A stretch of DNA of 41,742 nucleotides from Acidobacteriota bacterium (GTDB lineage: Bacteria; Acidobacteriota; Thermoanaerobaculia; Multivoradales; JAHZIX01), in the NCBI GenBank assembly GCA_034211275.1, contig JAXHTF010000040.1, positions 1-41,742 of the forward strand. Direction: 5' to 3'. Position numbers and translations under genes: made by a program. Below are positions 25,450 to 32,719 of this stretch, piece after piece; the stretch's first letter is position 1; each line of letters begins with the position of its first letter. The notes below the pieces were generated by a model. The model searched no databases. It was given only the letters and a program-made list of their open reading frames with translations, and had not been told where the DNA came from.

Positions 25450-25560
25450 ATGTGGGATTGGCTTCTGGAACTGCACGCGTGGATCTTTGGGGGACAGAAT
25501 TCGCTCGATGGCACGGACCCAGGAGGGGATGCAGGCCCGGGTTTTGATCCCAACGGCTAG
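25450..25560 (+). CDS. Candidate 36-residue Trp-rich small peptide
   Basis: A short frame of 37 codons including the TAG. The peptide opens MWDWLLELHAWIFGG, an amphipathic Trp/Leu-rich helix of about 13 residues, and continues as a Gly/Asp/Pro-rich tail ending FDPNG. The ATG has a GGGAG 9 nt upstream. There is no Cys, no signal peptide and no leader/core boundary that I recognise. It lies between a strong terminator and a zinc-finger/TPR gene, downstream of a possible ECF promoter, in an AT-rich block. It could be a secreted or membrane-interacting signal peptide, a regulatory micropeptide, or a chance frame; the good ribosome-binding site and distinct composition favour a gene. Confidence 0.5.
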   Translation: MWDWLLELHAWIFGGQNSLDGTDPGGDAGPGFDPNG

Positions 25561-25567
25561 TGGCAGA

Positions 25568-25582
25568 ACGACATGATGTCGT
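25568..25582. promoter_or_regulatory. 15-bp palindrome between peptide and TPR genes
   Basis: ACGACAT and its exact reverse complement ATGTCGT flank one G. It begins 8 bp after the small-peptide stop and 121 bp before the TPR gene start. The one-base loop favours a DNA operator over an RNA hairpin. The rest of 25583-25703 has a T-rich patch but no promoter that I can support. Confidence 0.4.
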
Positions 25583-25703
25583 CTTGCAGACAAAGGGCGG
25601 CAACGAGCACCTCTTTGAGAGTGATCGGATGTCAATCCTCGGCTGATGGCTTCTTCATTTTTTGTCAGTTCATTACTATTGAATCATCAGTAAGGCCAGG
25701 ACT

Positions 25704-27035
25704 ATGAACAACAACCACTTCACGGACTCTGAGCTTCAAGGCCTCCTAACGGACAAGTCGAATAGACCCGAGACGTTGAGGAGGCTGTCAGCTCATCTGC
25801 TGACTGGATGCGAAGAGTGCAGAGAGGCACTGGCCCGATTCCAGGAGGCCAACGCTCCCAAGAGACAGGCTTCCGTGGATTATTCCGCCAGCATGCGGAT
25901 AGCCCTGGAAAGAGCCTTAGAGCACAAGACTGCCGCCAACGTGGAAGACGCAGTGACAAATCAGCGGCTCGCGACGGAGCTCTTAGAGCTAACCGTCGAT
26001 GAAGCCCGCGAGCGCATACGCCGCGAGCCCCAAACCTTCCGAGATCCGCGCCTCCTGCAAGAGCTCTTGGAGCAAGTACAGTCTATGTCGTTGATGGATC
26101 CTCCGGAGGTCCATCAGGCTGGCCTGATCGTGCGATCTGTCATCGATGAGATCGGAACGGTTTCCAGCTTGGCCCCAAGTATCCGAAGCGATCTAGAAGC
26201 CAGGACAGAGGCTCACTTGGCAAATGCGAACCGGCTGAAGGGGCAATACGGTGAGGCTAGGACCCACTTTCAGCAGGCTTATGCAAAGCTCGAGACGGGT
26301 ACGGGAGATCCTCTGAGTCTGGCGGAGATTCTCCACCTCGAGGGATCCCTGTTGAGAGATCAGCGGCATTTCGACGAGGCCATTGATTCTGTGCGCGAGG
26401 CATTCCGCATCTACCGCCGGCTGGGAGATCACCATAGGAGTGGTCGATGCCTCGTCAGCTTGGCTCTCATTTATCGAGATCAGGGCGATGCCGTCGAAGC
26501 TGCCAAGGTCCTGCGATCTAGTTTGGAACTCTTGGACTTTAATGGTGAACCCATGCTCGAGCCTATGGTTCAGACTACGCTCGCTCTTTACACCGCAGAG
26601 GCTGGCAAACCTGAAGCTGCTCTAGAGATTCTTCGCGCCTTCCCGGTGGAGGAGTTTCCGACCCGGCGGCTCCGCCTATTTGGCTACTGGCGCCTAGGCC
26701 TAGTTCTCAGTGAGCTGAAGCGTTACCAGGAGGCCGCGGAGACGCTGGGGGTGGTCTACACCGGCTTTGCTGAGCTGGGAGAGGCCCACAACACCGCTCT
26801 CGCGGCCCTTGATTTGGCTCTCGCCTTTGCGCATCAGGGGGATGCGGTGCCGGTGCAGCATCTGGCTCACGACGCCTTGCGGTTGCTCGAGCCTCTCAAC
26901 GTGCCCCGGGATACCTATGCTTCGCTGCTCCTCTTCCAGCGCGCCGCCCACACTCAGCGGGCGACCGTGCGGTGGATCCAGGAGCTCAAGAGCAACCTCT
27001 CCGATCCTCGGCGGTGGAGAATCGCCGGCGGCTGA
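25704..27035 (+). CDS. TPR-repeat protein with anti-sigma-like zinc-finger N terminus
   Basis: A 443-residue protein. The N-terminus FTDSELQGLLTDK then LSAHLLTGCEECREAL (His and two Cys, H-x4-C-x2-C) resembles the zf-HC2 fold of anti-sigma factors, though the His spacing is one residue longer than usual. From ~170 to ~440 it is a run of TPR repeats (e.g. ANRLKGQYGEARTHFQQAYA, HLEGSLLRDQRHFDEAIDSV, SLALIYRDQGDAVEAAKVL). No membrane helix or CHAT protease domain follows, so the protein is soluble. Base composition is lower in GC than its neighbours. It may sense or bind a ligand through the TPRs and a sigma factor through the zinc finger; this is inference. AGGA sits just before the ATG. Ends near a terminator. 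Confidence 0.75.
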   Translation: MNNNHFTDSELQGLLTDKSNRPETLRRLSAHLLTGCEECREALARFQEANAPKRQASVDYSASMRIALERALEHKTAANVEDAVTNQRLATELLELTVDEARERIRREPQTFRDPRLLQELLEQVQSMSLMDPPEVHQAGLIVRSVIDEIGTVSSLAPSIRSDLEARTEAHLANANRLKGQYGEARTHFQQAYAKLETGTGDPLSLAEILHLEGSLLRDQRHFDEAIDSVREAFRIYRRLGDHHRSGRCLVSLALIYRDQGDAVEAAKVLRSSLELLDFNGEPMLEPMVQTTLALYTAEAGKPEAALEILRAFPVEEFPTRRLRLFGYWRLGLVLSELKRYQEAAETLGVVYTGFAELGEAHNTALAALDLALAFAHQGDAVPVQHLAHDALRLLEPLNVPRDTYASLLLFQRAAHTQRATVRWIQELKSNLSDPRRWRIAGG

Positions 27036-27069
27036 TCGCTCCTCGGATCACCTCATCGAATCTCTCGAG

Positions 27070-27093
27070 CCCACCGCTTCGGCGGTGGGTTTT
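27070..27093 (+). terminator. Intrinsic terminator after the TPR gene
   Basis: CCCACCGC (27070-27077) and GCGGTGGG (27082-27089) pair around a TTCG tetraloop, followed by TTTT (27090-27093) and a further T-rich stretch. It lies 35 bp after the TPR gene stop on the plus strand. Confidence 0.85.
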
Positions 27094-27170
27094 CTCATTT
27101 TGGGGCCGAGAATCTCGACGGGGGTGGGGGAGGGGAAGACCTCGAGAGACGGTACGAGATGGAGAAAGAC

Positions 27171-27255
27171 TGGTGCCGGAGGAGGGACTCGAACCCTCAA
27201 GCCCGAAGGCGGGGGATTTTGAGTCCCCTGCGTCTGCCAATTCCGCCACTCCGGC
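27171..27255 (-). tRNA. tRNA-Leu (anticodon CAA)
   Basis: An 85-nt tRNA on the minus strand, with the 3' CCA encoded. Acceptor arms are GCCGGAG (5', ending at 27255) and CTCCGGC followed by ACCA. The D-arm is TGGCGGAATTGGCAGACGC. The anticodon stem GGGGA/TCCCC encloses the loop CTCAAAA, giving anticodon CAA for UUG codons. A long variable arm (CGCCTTCGGGCTT) marks a class II tRNA, as expected for leucine. The T-loop GGTTCGAGTCC is canonical. Confidence 0.95.
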
Positions 27256-27332
27256 GTGGGATGGGTCGAATCCTAGGCGGCTGGTGAGTGCCTGTCAACC
27301 GGTTCGAAGGGTAGAGCCAGATCGGCCTTAGC

Positions 27333-27362
27333 TTGACAAGCTCCCCTTGGGTAGTGTACTAT
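27333..27362 (+). promoter_or_regulatory. Sigma-70-type promoter of carD
   Basis: TTGACA at 27333-27338, 18 bp, then TACTAT at 27357-27362. The predicted start is near 27369, giving a leader of about 255 nt before the carD TTG at 27626. This is the best consensus promoter in the window. Confidence 0.75.
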
Positions 27363-27368
27363 AACAGG

Positions 27369-27625
27369 TCTAAGCGATGCTGCTGCTTACACTTAGCCCG
27401 AATCAGCCAACCATCATCCCTGAGCATTCCGCCATTTCCATGGACGGTACTTGCTACCGGCCGGCTTCCTCTTGCCGGCACCCTCTATCCAGCAATGAGA
27501 GTCTAGCAGGCCTGACCTCCGTGGGAATAGCTCCGCAAAGCCTGATGCAGCAAGACCGCTTCGGCGGACACTCCCCGAGGGCTGGGGCCGACTCAGGGGT
27601 CAGCGTTCAACGATAGGAGAGCCCA
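27369..27625 (+). other. Long structured leader upstream of carD
   Basis: About 257 nt between the predicted transcription start and the TTG of carD contain no convincing reading frame. A 9-bp closing stem pairs 27416-27424 (ATCCCTGAG) with 27592-27600 (CTCAGGGGT, one G-T wobble). Inside it are a GCCGGC/GCCGGC hairpin (27460-27479) and a CCGC-TTCG-GCGG tetraloop hairpin (27556-27567). No T-run terminator is seen before carD. It could be a cis-regulatory leader or a small RNA such as 6S; I do not recognise a known riboswitch in it. Confidence 0.4.
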
Positions 27626-28150
27626 TTGGTTTCATTCAAGGTCGGACAGAAGGTGGTTTACCCCAGCCACGGTGTCAGCGTCGTCGAGAAGATCGAAAAG
27701 GGCACCATTGACGGCATCGAGCAGACCTACTACCACCTTCGCATGCTGTCCAACGACTCCAAGGTAATGGTCCCCGAGGGCAACCTGGAGCTGGTGGGGC
27801 TGCGGCCCCTCTGCGATGCCAAAGAGATCAAGAATCTATTCGCCATCCTCGAGGACGGCAATATCGACACCTACAAGGATTGGAAAGGCCGGTACAAGCA
27901 GAATCTGGACAAGATGAAGACCGGTCACCTCACCGACGTCGCCGAGGTGCTCAAGAACCTGCGGCTGGTGAGCGAGAAGAAGAGCCTCTCCTTCCGCGAG
28001 AAGAAGATGTTCGAGCGCGCCAAGTACTTCATCGTCAGCGAGGTCGCCCATGTCCGCGATCTCACCGAGGACGAAGCCCTCACCCAGGTGGAGGAGGCGT
28101 TGGAGTCGAGTCTGGCCAAGCGCAGCCAGGCCATCAAAGCGGCGAGCTAA
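27626..28150 (+). CDS. carD: CarD/CdnL family transcription regulator
   Basis: A 174-residue protein of the CarD family. The N-terminal RNA polymerase-interacting domain (FKVGQKVVYPSHGVSVVEKI, MVPEGNLELVGLRPL, ~1-65) binds the RNAP beta subunit, and the helical C-terminal part (LRLVSEKKSLSFREKKMFERAK) contacts promoter DNA upstream of the -10 to stabilise open complexes. Start is a TTG at 27626 with AGGAGA 5 nt upstream; no better ATG exists. It is monocistronic, with its own promoter, a long leader and a terminator. CarD usually regulates rRNA and stress transcription. Confidence 0.92.
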   Translation: MVSFKVGQKVVYPSHGVSVVEKIEKGTIDGIEQTYYHLRMLSNDSKVMVPEGNLELVGLRPLCDAKEIKNLFAILEDGNIDTYKDWKGRYKQNLDKMKTGHLTDVAEVLKNLRLVSEKKSLSFREKKMFERAKYFIVSEVAHVRDLTEDEALTQVEEALESSLAKRSQAIKAAS

Positions 28151-28162
28151 TAGCCTCTTCCT

Positions 28163-28230
28163 CCGGAAAGGCTCTTTCCGGACCCCCGGTCCTCAGCAGT
28201 TTTCAGGCCGCCCCTCAGCGGGCGGCCTTT
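28163..28230 (+). terminator. Terminator region after carD (two hairpins)
   Basis: A first hairpin pairs CCGGAAAG (28163-28170) with CTTTCCGG (28174-28181). A second, stronger one pairs GGCCGCCC (28206-28213) with GGGCGGCC (28220-28227) and is followed by TTT, 56 bp after the carD stop. The second is the better terminator. The following 28231-28466 holds nothing recognisable other than the -10-like box before the next gene. Confidence 0.8.
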
Positions 28231-28451
28231 CTGCTAGCAGCCCTCGGTGAAAGTCGAGCCAGGCCCTTGGCGAAGTGACGTTTCGAGGGTGGGAGCCGTA
28301 AAAAAGTCAGAGCCATGGGGTCGCAGTCCCCGATCAGATCCTGCCGCCGAGGTGGTTTCGACGCACCGCCGGTTCCCCATCCACCGACTCAAACGAGATC
28401 CATCCGATGTCCATCGCCCACCCTCCCTGGTCCCGGCCCCTCGACCCACGC

Positions 28452-28457
28452 TACAAT
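28452..28457 (+). promoter_or_regulatory. -10-like box implying a near-leaderless transcript
   Basis: TACAAT ends 9 bp before the ATG at 28467, with no Shine-Dalgarno in between. If it is a -10, transcription would begin within about 3 nt of the start codon. No clear -35 is visible. Confidence 0.35.
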
Positions 28458-28466
28458 CACCGCGCC

Positions 28467-29246
28467 ATGAACTACCGCCGTCCCATCGCCGGGCTCGCTC
28501 TAACTCTGATTTGCTCCGCCGCGCTCTTCGCTGCGCCGGTGGCGTCAGCCCAGAGCCTGCTGGACTTCCTGATCGCCGAGCTGGAGATGGAGCGGGAGTT
28601 GTTGGCTGAAGACCTTCGTCTCTACTCCGAGGCCCGCAGCCGTCAGGCGCAGGCCATGACCGAGGTGGAGGAGGCGCTGGCGGCCATCGACGGAGAGATC
28701 GAAGGGCGAGAGGTCAGCGTGCTGAGCTTCGAAGCCCTGGAGAATACCTACGCCGAAGCGTTGGTGCAGCGCAATGCTAGCGACGCTCTGACCCGGGAGA
28801 TCCGCCAGCGGATCTACGACCGCCTGCGCCGCACTGCTCTGCTGTCGGAGCGCATCGTGGCGTTGGGGGGAGCCCTCGCGGTGCGGGTGGATCCCCTCAG
28901 CGGTCGCTGGGAGCTGGAGGGTGGCCCAGAGGACGCCGAGGGCGTGCTGACGCTGCAGCTCAACGGTACCCTGGTCTCCGGCACTTACGCGATGGAGGAC
29001 GGCAGCAGCGGCTCCATGCGGGGGACCTACAGCGGCGGTCGGCTACGCCTCGAACGGGTTGACTCCCGTCGCGGCTTCGACAGCATTTGGGAAGGGGAAG
29101 TGGACGCCGCCCGGCGGACGTTCCGCGGCACTTGGACGGCCATGGAGCTGTCCAGCGGCGGCCCGGTGCGCGGCACCTTCCGAGGAGAAAAGATCGAGCC
29201 GCGGCGTGCCGTGGGAGAATCTGAGGATCAAGAGGAATCACCGTGA
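28467..29246 (+). CDS. Secreted protein with coiled-coil and C-terminal beta domain
   Basis: A 259-residue protein of unknown function. Signal peptide 1-29 (LALTLICSAALFAAPVASAQ), then a coiled-coil stretch (~30-135) rich in Glu/Arg/Leu, then a beta-rich domain (~145-245) with short Gly-containing strands (GVLTLQLNGTLVSGTYAM, GTYSGGRLRL, GTWTAME). It is probably periplasmic. The ATG at 28467 is chosen because it directly precedes the signal peptide and fits the -10-like box just upstream; the in-frame ATG at 28407 would add 20 residues that are not signal-like. Its stop overlaps the GTG of the next gene, so the two are coupled. Confidence 0.7.
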   Translation: MNYRRPIAGLALTLICSAALFAAPVASAQSLLDFLIAELEMERELLAEDLRLYSEARSRQAQAMTEVEEALAAIDGEIEGREVSVLSFEALENTYAEALVQRNASDALTREIRQRIYDRLRRTALLSERIVALGGALAVRVDPLSGRWELEGGPEDAEGVLTLQLNGTLVSGTYAMEDGSSGSMRGTYSGGRLRLERVDSRRGFDSIWEGEVDAARRTFRGTWTAMELSSGGPVRGTFRGEKIEPRRAVGESEDQEESP

Positions 29247-29848
29247 CCCGCGACAATCTACTCTTTCTCGTTATCGGCGCCCTCATCGGCTTCATCGCTG
29301 GCTACTTGCTGGAAGAACGTATGGCGGAGGTGCAGCCTCCGCTACGGGTCCACGGAGCGGCTGAGGCCACTGCCCAGCCCGGTGCCAGCGCTCCCGGAGC
29401 TTCCCAGAGCGCCCCGGCCGGCGGCGGCGCTCCGGTAGCGCGCATCGCCGAGCTCCAGCGCCGGGTGGCCCAGGATCCCCAGGATTCCGCCGCCGCCCGG
29501 GAGTTGGGCAACGCCAACTTCGACATCGGCAATTGGCAGCGCGCCGCCGAGCTCTACGAGCGCTATCTGGAAATCGAAGGGGACGACCCCAACGTGCTCA
29601 TCGACCTCGGTCTGTCGCATCGGGCCATGGGAGATCTGGACGCCGCCATCGCCACCCTGGACCGGGCTCTGGAGGCCGATCCGGACCACTGGCTGGCGCG
29701 CTTCAACAAGGCCATCGTCCTGGGTATCGACGTCGGAGATTTGGACGCCGCCGGTGAGGTGGTGGAGGAGATGCGGGGGATGCGCCCCAACGATCCCGAT
29801 CTCCAGCGCCTCGAGGCGGAGCTGGATCGCCGGCGGCAGGCCGGTTGA
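29243..29848 (+). CDS. Membrane-anchored TPR protein
   Basis: A 201-residue protein starting at a GTG that overlaps the upstream TGA (GTGA). One N-terminal transmembrane helix (NLLFLVIGALIGFIAGYLL), an Ala/Pro/Gly-rich linker, then TPR repeats (~75-190: AARELGNANFDIGNWQRAAEL, PNVLIDLGLSHRAMGDLDAA, DHWLARFNKAIVLGIDV). The layout resembles the NrfG/CcmH-type TPR anchors that help cytochrome c assembly, but no cytochrome genes are near. The TPR part faces the periplasm. Function unknown beyond protein-protein interaction. Confidence 0.75.
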   Translation: MTRDNLLFLVIGALIGFIAGYLLEERMAEVQPPLRVHGAAEATAQPGASAPGASQSAPAGGGAPVARIAELQRRVAQDPQDSAAARELGNANFDIGNWQRAAELYERYLEIEGDDPNVLIDLGLSHRAMGDLDAAIATLDRALEADPDHWLARFNKAIVLGIDVGDLDAAGEVVEEMRGMRPNDPDLQRLEAELDRRRQAG

Positions 29849-29884
29849 GCCCCCCAAGGCCGATGCCGGATTGGTAGGCGAGCG

Positions 29885-30205
29885 ATGTTGCGTTGGATCC
29901 TGCTCCTGATCCTGTTGTGGATCCTCTTCGAGCTTTCCACCCGCCTGCTCATCGGTATCGTCCGCACCCTTGGCGGTTCCCGTTCCGGCGGCCGCGTAGG
30001 TTCCCGCGGCAGAGCCCACCAGAGCTCGACGGGTACCTCCTCCCGGAGCTCTCGGGCTTCCGCCGGCCAGGAGACCAAGGCCCGGGAATTGGTGCAGTGC
30101 GCCCAATGCGGCGTGCACTTCCCACGGCCCCCGGGTCCATTTCGGGAACACCCTCATTTCTGCTCCGACGACTGCCGCCAGCGGGCGGCGGCCACAGGTT
30201 CTTAG
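29885..30205 (+). CDS. Membrane-anchored zinc-ribbon protein (PP0621-like)
   Basis: A 106-residue protein: an N-terminal hydrophobic helix (LRWILLLILLWILFELSTRLL), a Ser/Arg/Gly-rich linker, and a C-terminal zinc-binding motif CAQCGVHFPRP with FCSDDCRQ (C-x2-C ... C-x3-C). The pattern matches the PP0621 family of small proteins of unknown function. It precedes priA by 6 bp and is probably cotranscribed with it. Confidence 0.7.
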   Translation: MLRWILLLILLWILFELSTRLLIGIVRTLGGSRSGGRVGSRGRAHQSSTGTSSRSSRASAGQETKARELVQCAQCGVHFPRPPGPFREHPHFCSDDCRQRAAATGS

Positions 30206-30211
30206 CCGGTC

Positions 30212-32680
30212 GTGAACGTCCGCGATAGCGCGGCGAACGGTGACCACCGGCTGGTGGCCGTCGCCGTTCCCGTCCCCCTGCCCCAAGCACTGACGTATTC
30301 CTTGCCCGCGGGCTTCGTAGGCCTCGCCGAGGCCGGGATGCGGGTGCGGGTGCGGGTGGGGAAGCGGCGCCTCACCGGCGTCATCGTCGGCTTTCCCGAC
30401 GCCGCTCCGGAGGGAGTCAAGATCCGCCCGGTGGAGGATCTGGTGGACGAAGCTCCGGTGTTGCCGGAGAACCTCCTGGAGCTCGCCCGGTTCACCGCCG
30501 AGTACTATCTGGCCCCCTTGGGCGAAGTCTTGCGCGCGGTACTGCCGGCGAAGCTGCCGGGGTGGGGACAGCGGCGGCTTCGGCTCACCGACGCCGGCGC
30601 ACTGGCACCGCCCCGAAACCCCGCGGAAGCGGCGGTGGTGGAGGGATTGCTGGAGCTCGGCACCACCACCACCAGCCGGCTCCACGCCCATCTAGGGCCG
30701 CAGCTACGGGACGGCTCCCTCGCTCCGATAGGCCCGGTGCTGGAAGCCTTGGTGGCCGCTGGCCGGGTGGCGATGGAGGATCCCGGCCGGCGGGGAGGGC
30801 GCTTCATTACCGCCTACGAGCTGCCGCCGGGAGATCGGGCCGTCCAGCGCGAAGCCTGTGGTCGTTCCAAGCCGGCGGTGGAAGTAGTGGACTTCCTCGA
30901 CGCCCTGGGGCGTCCCGCCACCGGCACGGAGATCACCGAAACGGTGGGCTGCGGCGTCGGCGTGCTGCGGCGGCTGGTGAATCTCGGCGTGCTGCGAAAG
31001 TTCACCCAGGCGGAGCGCCTGTCCCTGGATCGCCATGTCCTGAGTCCCGAGGAAGGGAGAGAGCGCTTCGTGCTGCGCCCGGATCAGGCCACCGCGGTGG
31101 AAGCCATCACCGGCGTTGTCACCGGAGGCACCTATCAACCCTTCCTACTCCAGGGAATGACCGGCGCCGGCAAGACGGAGGTCTATCTGCGGGCGGTGGA
31201 GGCGACCCTCGAGCAGGGCCGAAGCGCCATCCTGCTGGTTCCCGAGATCGCCCTGGTGCCGGCTCTGGCCCGGGCGGTGCGCCAGCGCTTCGGCGAGCGT
31301 CTGGCGTTGCTCCATTCGACCCTCGGCGGCAGCGAGCGTCAGCAGGAGTGGCAGCGCATCCGGGAAGGAGATGCGCCGGTGGTGCTGGGACCGCGCTCCG
31401 CCATCTTCGCACCGGTGACGGACCTCGGCCTGGTGGTGGTGGACGAGGAACAGGACTCGGCCTACAAGCAGGACACCACCCCCCGTTACCACGGCCGAGA
31501 CCTGGCTCTGGTGCGTGGCCGGGACGCCGACGCCGCGGTGGTCCTGGTCTCCGCCACTCCGAGCCTGGAGAGCCGCCTCAACGCCGAACGCGGTCGTTTC
31601 CAACCCCTCCAACTGACCCAACGCGCCGGCGGTGGCTCGCTGCCAGAGGGAGTCCTGGTGGACCTCAAGGCCGAGGGCGCTCCGCGGCGGCCGGGGCAAG
31701 TCGTCTTCTCCCAGCGGCTGCGGGATGAGATGGAGCAGGCGTTGGCGGACGGTTCCCAGATCATCCTGCTGCGCAACCGCCGGGGCTATTCGCCGGTGCT
31801 GCTGTGCCGCGCCTGCGGCGAGGACATGCGCTGCGACGATTGCGGCCTGCCCCGGACGTATCACCGGCGGGAGGGCATGCTGGTCTGTCACTACTGCGGT
31901 TCGCGGCGGGCGGCGCCGCGCCAGTGTCCGGAGTGCGACGCCGAGGCCTTGGAGCCCATCGGCACGGGTACGGAGCGTCTGGAGGAGCAATTCCAGGAGC
32001 TTTTCCCGCAGGTGCCGGCGGTGGTGCTGGACCGCGACACGGTGCGCCGGCGGGGGGGCGCCGCGGCGGTGTTGGAGCGCTTCGCCAGCGGCCAGGCGCA
32101 GGTGCTGCTGGGAACCCAGATGGTCGCCAAGGGGCACCATTTCCCCGACGTGGCTCTGACCGCTGTGATGGCTGCGGACAGCTATCTCGGCTTCCCGGAT
32201 TTCCGTGCGGTGGAGCGCACCTACAATCTGCTGGTTCAACTCGCCGGCCGCGCCGGCCGCGGCGAGCGGCCGGGAAAGGTGGTGGTGCAGACCTACCACC
32301 CGGACCATTACGCCGTACGCGCCGCCTTGGACCATGACGACGCCGGCTTCGCCGCCGAGGAGCTACGCTTCCGGCGCATCTTCCACTACCCGCCCTACAC
32401 CCGCATGGTCCAGCTGCTCCTGCGGGACAGTCAGCGAGAACGGGGAGAAGCCCGCATGGCGGAGCTCTCGCGGAAGATTCACGCCCATCCCCTGGCCCGC
32501 GGCGTGCGCATCGCCGGCCCGGCCCCGGCACCGCTGGAAAAGCTCCGGGGCAAGTGGCGCTTCCAGCTCCTGCTGCGGGATCCATCGAGCCAAAAGCTCC
32601 GTCGCCTGCTGGAGGCGGTGCTGCCGTCCAAGCCCGACAGCGACCTGGTGGTGGATGTGGATCCGCAGGATCTGCTCTAG
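30212..32680 (+). CDS. priA: Primosomal protein N' (replication restart helicase PriA)
   Basis: An 822-residue 3'-5' superfamily 2 helicase that reloads the replisome at stalled forks. N-terminal 3'-end-binding and winged-helix domains (~1-280) precede the motor: Walker A GMTGAGKTE (~315-323), the DEAH-type box DEEQ (~411), SATPSLES, and a cysteine-rich zinc region (CRACGEDMRCDDCG, CHYCG, CPEC, ~532-575). TQMVAKGHHFPDVALTAV and QLAGRAGRGERPG follow. The DEAH-type box reads DEEQ where E. coli PriA has DEEH. The start is a GTG at 30212; no ATG upstream is closer to the conserved N-terminus. Length is longer than E. coli PriA (732). Confidence 0.95.
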   Translation: MNVRDSAANGDHRLVAVAVPVPLPQALTYSLPAGFVGLAEAGMRVRVRVGKRRLTGVIVGFPDAAPEGVKIRPVEDLVDEAPVLPENLLELARFTAEYYLAPLGEVLRAVLPAKLPGWGQRRLRLTDAGALAPPRNPAEAAVVEGLLELGTTTTSRLHAHLGPQLRDGSLAPIGPVLEALVAAGRVAMEDPGRRGGRFITAYELPPGDRAVQREACGRSKPAVEVVDFLDALGRPATGTEITETVGCGVGVLRRLVNLGVLRKFTQAERLSLDRHVLSPEEGRERFVLRPDQATAVEAITGVVTGGTYQPFLLQGMTGAGKTEVYLRAVEATLEQGRSAILLVPEIALVPALARAVRQRFGERLALLHSTLGGSERQQEWQRIREGDAPVVLGPRSAIFAPVTDLGLVVVDEEQDSAYKQDTTPRYHGRDLALVRGRDADAAVVLVSATPSLESRLNAERGRFQPLQLTQRAGGGSLPEGVLVDLKAEGAPRRPGQVVFSQRLRDEMEQALADGSQIILLRNRRGYSPVLLCRACGEDMRCDDCGLPRTYHRREGMLVCHYCGSRRAAPRQCPECDAEALEPIGTGTERLEEQFQELFPQVPAVVLDRDTVRRRGGAAAVLERFASGQAQVLLGTQMVAKGHHFPDVALTAVMAADSYLGFPDFRAVERTYNLLVQLAGRAGRGERPGKVVVQTYHPDHYAVRAALDHDDAGFAAEELRFRRIFHYPPYTRMVQLLLRDSQRERGEARMAELSRKIHAHPLARGVRIAGPAPAPLEKLRGKWRFQLLLRDPSSQKLRRLLEAVLPSKPDSDLVVDVDPQDLL

Positions 32681-32703
32681 GTTTGACTCCCCCCCGCGGC
32701 GTC

Positions 32704-32709
32704 TATAAG
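32704..32709 (+). promoter_or_regulatory. -10-like box before accA
   Basis: TATAAG ends 10 bp before the accA ATG at 32720, with no Shine-Dalgarno between, like the TACAAT before the gene at 28467. If functional, the transcript would be nearly leaderless. Confidence 0.35.
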
Positions 32710-32719
32710 CTTCGCTCCC

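Noticed and set aside
27171-27255. tRNA-Leu as an integration site for the AT-rich island on its 3' side
   Set aside because: I found no copy of the tRNA 3' end, no integrase and no direct repeat at the other border near 25200-25700.
27460-27580. Known riboswitch (c-di-GMP-I or SAM type) in the carD leader
   Set aside because: Only short fragments such as GCAAAGCC and paired GCCGGC match; the conserved cores of either class are missing.
27377-27616. Reading frame within the carD leader
   Set aside because: Random-looking composition, no Shine-Dalgarno, and it overlaps conserved-looking RNA stems.
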